This document shows positions 59,976 to 64,000 of a stretch of 64,000 nucleotides of DNA, piece after piece (the stretch's first letter is position 1; each line of letters opens with the position of its first letter). This stretch comes from Sphagnum magellanicum (taxonomy: Eukaryota > Streptophyta > Sphagnopsida > Sphagnales > Sphagnaceae): NCBI GenBank assembly GCA_021904315.1, contig CM038918.1, positions 10,927,349-10,991,348 of the forward strand, given 5' to 3'. The position numbers and the translations under genes were made by a program. Under the pieces are notes generated by a model. That model did no database searches and was not told the DNA's origin. It worked only from the letters and a program-made list of their open reading frames with translations.

Positions 59976-61659
59976 GTGATTATGTCAAAATGTTTATGCA
60001 TGCAAACTCCAAGGTGCATGTAAACCTTTTAATTACGAATTTTTAACATGCAAAAATTCATGTACATTTTACGTAAATTCAAATGCATGCTTTTACCCTT
60101 GTATGTTTTAAGCATCATGGACATTCATTTTATTACAAATGTTCACAATGCCACACTAGAAAAACCCCAAAAATAATCCTTAATTTTTTTTCCTATTTTT
60201 TCTTTTGGCATATGGGGAAAAAAATCCATGCAAATTTTTTGGATTAGAATTTTTTTTGTATATATATATAATTTATTAATAATTTTAATTTTAATTTTTA
60301 CAATGATTTAACATTTGTCTTTATGTTTGTTTTGTTACATGTTTATGTTTAAATATTTAAAGATGAATTTCAAAAAAATAATAAATGGATGAATTTAATA
60401 TGGTGATCATAATAATGACATCAAATTTTTTTGTTAATAATTTTATTTTTCAATTTTGTGGTGTTGTTCAAGATCATCCATAAGAAGATTTAACCATGTT
60501 TTAGGCTATAGATCAGATATGGAAATATAAAATTAATAAGAAGTTTTTATATCTACATTTAAAAACCAATTGTAAAATTATGGTTTTAAAGAACCAAAAA
60601 AAATTATTTTAATTAAAAACATCCTTTGTTTGATGTTGAGGAAATCTTAATTATTATTGTTTGTAATTTCCATTTTTTTCTCAAAAAGAGTCACCAAGTT
60701 GTGAAAATTCACCACCAAAATTTAAAAAATTAATAACATTGGTTAAGGGGGCAGAAAAGGGGGTTTGATCCAACTATTTAATGTCAAAATTTCACCAAAT
60801 TATGTTGTTTTACTTCCACAAAGGGAACAAAAATATTATAAAACATATAGTGCAATAAATTTCTTAGAGTTGTGTAATTAATCCTTTGTATTATTGTATG
60901 ATTAATGTTGTTAAACAAATAATGTTTTGAAAATTAAATTACTATATTGACTACTTTATTAAAAAAAATTGTGGTTGATGTTTTTCAATTTAATGGGGCA
61001 ACAACGTCAACAAAAGACTTTAAAATAAAATAAAAATTGTCAATTTAAAAAATATATATCATCAAAATTTTACAATAGGTTATAGTAGGTAGCCATAATA
61101 TTGAAGAATTTAAACAAGCCTTCAATTCCATAACTTGTCTATAGGCAAATGTGACTAAATTTTCTTATGGATGGTTGCCATTTGAATGACATTGCAAAAA
61201 TGAGATAAACAAAAACAAAGGAAAACAAAAAAAAACCAAAAAAAAAAAAGTTTTGTACCTAATCATATTGGGGAAAATTAAAAACATAAAATATTTCAAA
61301 AAATGAAAATATATTTTACATTATAAAAAATATATTGTTAAAGAATCGATGAAGGCATTCTTGAATTCATATTGAATTGAATCACATTTACAAAAATTAT
61401 AATTTAATTTAAACAAAAAGATATTTGTAAATTTACGCATAACATGTTATTTAAGTTATTTTTAAGACTTTTATTTTTATTATTTATAAATTCAAATTAT
61501 TATTATTTGAATACATTATTGAATAAGCTTCAAAATCATGTTTTCATTTGTAGCATTTGAATAAGTTTTGAAAAAGAAAACGCATGTTAAAAATTGAATT
61601 TCCTAAATAGTTTCATGTAGAACATAATAAAGTTAACTTTTTCTTTTATGTTATTAAAG
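59976..61659. other. gene-free AT-rich stretch
   Basis: Very AT-rich with poly-A and poly-T tracts (for example 61227-61250). No gene or clear repeat was seen. Confidence 0.5.
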
Positions 61660-61669
61660 TTTTGAAGTG

Positions 61670-61725
61670 ATTTGGTGGTTAAAACATTAGTGCATTTCCA
61701 TGAAGTCTTGGGTTCAAACCTTGAT
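61670..61725 (+). mobile_element. possible SINE head (tRNA-like A and B boxes)
   Basis: GATTTGGTGGTTAAAACATT at about 61669 resembles a tRNA A box region, and GGGTTCAAACC at 61710 is close to the B box consensus GGTTCGANTCC, at a spacing typical for tRNA-derived promoters. No cloverleaf can be closed, so it is not a tRNA gene. A weaker similar patch lies at 15632-15683. Confidence 0.35.
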
Positions 61726-64000
61726 GGATGCATGCATTAATGTATATAATGTGTATATACATTGATGTATCATGTACAAATGTAGCATATATACATGTAC
61801 ATATGGTGGTGGTGAATGGTGCCAAAACTCTTTGTGGATGAAATTTGAAATAAATAAATAAATTTCATGACATGCATTTTTGTCATGGCATGTTGTAAAA
61901 AAATATCATGCTTGATTTAATGATCTGAAAAAAATAAAAATAAAAATGTTGTATGATGATGTGGCACTTTAATCCACATTATATTAACTTGGGACCTTAT
62001 AATATTCATGTCAAAATTTAAAAATTACTTAGTGCAACATGTGACTATCCAAAATGAAAATTTAAAAATTCATAAAAAAATCCCTAATCAACTAATCTTT
62101 TTTACCAAAACTATAAAATTTACATATTAGTCAATTTTTGTCCCATTTCATTAAAACCCTAGTGAATTTGGACAATTGCAAAACCCATGATTCCTTCTTG
62201 TGTGATTTCATAACAAATGTAATAAATTTATGGAATTACATCATCTTTTGATGAGTTTAATGCGAATTGCAAGGGTGTAAGTAAAAATATTTTGTCATTA
62301 ATGAAGGCATGATATGTTGTGGTGTTAATCCAAGAAAGAAAATGTAACATGTCCTAACTTCTATTGTGGATTTCATTGTGTTTTTCAATTTGAAATACAT
62401 GGTTTTTGATAATGTATTATTGGAGATCTTCATGCAACACTTTCCAATTTTGAGGTGTGTGTGGTTAATGTGGTCCATTGTTTCCATTAAATAAAATTAT
62501 GGTATGTACTTATTTTACAAAAATTTTATATTGTAATATTTCTTGCAACTAAATTTGTATCTAAAAACATACACGATGTATTTTACATAAAGAAACATAT
62601 AGGAACTAATACAATTCATGATTATAATAATGATTCTATATTTCATTTACACAATTCTTATCAAAACATTATAGTTTTCTCAACCCTTCCTAATTCAAAA
62701 TAGAAATTTACATTATCGAAAACAAAGTTTATGTTCCATGTCTAAGCTTTTACTTTGTGGGTGCATTCATGGTTGGGGTATCACAACAAGAACCACAACA
62801 CCTTTTTGTCATGTGTCTTGAATTTTGAAGCAAAGACTCAACAAAACGAATGTTTTGAGATGTTAAACAATGAAAGGGGGATATGTATGTTTAAGCTTCC
62901 AACCAATTAATGTTAAAATGAATGATTCAAATCAATTGAATAAATTTTGAACATTTTATTCAAGTATAAACTAAAAAGGAATGTAGGACTATTTGGACAT
63001 TTTTTTGAATGACATACTCTCATTTGGAGAGCCAAAAACCTATTAAAAACATAAAATAATTTCCTATTTATTGTAGCCACATTTCCTATACTTCTTTCCA
63101 AACCTTTGGAATGTAATTTTGTAATTAATAAAATTAATTTGATTGTCCTTATTAACGCAACCTTTTCTACGGAAAAAATCCAAGATTCCAACATCAATTT
63201 TTACAAAATTTGGTGATTTATCATACCAAAAATTTGTGCCATCATATAGAACACATTTTATTCTATTCATGGTCAAAATATGGAACAATTTGAAGAAATA
63301 TTATTAGTCTTGTTGAGTCCTTTTTGATAAAACTACATAGTGGGACATGGTTCTTGAGCCATCTTTTAAGACACATAAGGACATGTTTTAATCATCTAAA
63401 TCACAAAATATCACCATCATTTTAATAAAAAAAAAGAGTGTATCTAATGAAAAAAAAAGGTCTACCAATTAAATTATTTCATAAATGTAATGGTCATTCA
63501 AGGTAGTGTCTTGAGAGTGATTTTGGGGCAAGACATTGTTTTTGTATACCCCAATCTAGAATGGACCCTTGTATTTCTTACCATTTTCACTATACAATTT
63601 ACATAAACTTCCAAATCAACATGGAATAAGAACAATTAAAAAATTCCCTCCAAAAATAAGATTCAAAAGTCTCTTTAATGTCTACCTTAATTTGCCCTTA
63701 ACATGTTTTTGTTCAATGTTTCTTTGATTATTGGTGAAAGGGTTCATTTGCATGTTTTTGTTTGATCCTTATGCTTCAAGGTGTTATTGTTGTCATCAAA
63801 GGTTATGAAGACAGTGTAGTTGCATTTCACTATCCCAAAACTTGACATTTATGACTATGACAAATATGATTAGTGACCATTTTTAGTCATATACTCATAT
63901 ATGCCATTTTTTTTGCCTAGTTGTATTTTTGTAACCATGAATATGACTACATGACTAAAAGTCTTCATGGATAAGAACACGTGACTAAAAATCTTCTTCA
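61726..64000. other. gene-free AT-rich stretch to the window end
   Basis: No recognisable coding sequence. Overlapping minus frames at 62913-63288 have random-like content. Short direct repeats (GACTAAAA..CTTCATGG / GACTAAAA..CTTCTTCA) occur in the last 60 bases. Confidence 0.5.

Noticed and set aside
61670..61725. Functional tRNA gene
   Set aside because: A and B box-like words are present, but no acceptor, D or anticodon stem can be formed.

Overview
This window is nuclear DNA of a green plant, most likely a seed-free land plant (bryophyte, lycophyte or fern grade). The genes are split by short GT-AG introns, telomere-type TTTAGGG motifs occur, and one gene is a BES1/BZR1 transcription factor, a streptophyte family. 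A decayed plastid-DNA insertion carries chlN, which angiosperm plastomes lack, and the long form of cemA, whose N-terminal extension is typical of bryophytes and other seed-free plants and absent from conifers. The species cannot be fixed from sequence alone.

Only three nuclear genes are convincing, in a very AT-rich, gene-poor background. (1) TIM23, an intronless minus-strand gene at 9901-10503, encodes a 200-residue mitochondrial inner-membrane import channel subunit with its promoter on the right side. (2) A plus-strand gene whose coding part runs 20281-29960 can be assembled into 15 exons that keep phase at every junction. It gives a 1374-residue, probably plastid-targeted protein with a degenerate and a canonical S1 RNA-binding domain, resembling the Arabidopsis At1g12800 type. 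(3) A plus-strand BES1/BZR1-type gene at 48068-50392 (3 exons, 677 residues) has the conserved DNA-binding domain, a poly-Q/poly-A body and a C-terminal LTLTL (EAR-type) motif.

The left end (3398-8540) holds a decayed insertion of plastid DNA: cemA, then petA cut off after its IVPPG segment and joined directly to chlN, which is followed by ycf1. The two halves come from different parts of a plastome. A second, separate chlN fragment lies at 1250-1428.

The rest is repeats and low-complexity AT-rich DNA. There are tandem arrays with units of about 300 bp (11.7-13.0 kb, interrupted by a 149-bp inverted-repeat insertion), 68 bp (18.2-18.5 kb), 48 bp (18.6-18.8 kb), 270-290 bp (44.1-45.2 kb, upstream of the BES1 gene) and 161 bp (59.3-60.0 kb). 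There are several fold-back elements, including a large one with CACTA-like ends at 55.6-55.9 kb, and a broken non-LTR-type fragment at 19 kb. The S1-domain gene is unusual for repeated small duplications across its splice donors and for a pair of oppositely oriented copies of one element in two of its introns. No rRNA, CRISPR array, operon or complete autonomous transposon was seen, and no tRNA gene was identified. The three nuclear genes have no shared pathway; they are separate housekeeping, plastid and hormone-signalling-type loci.
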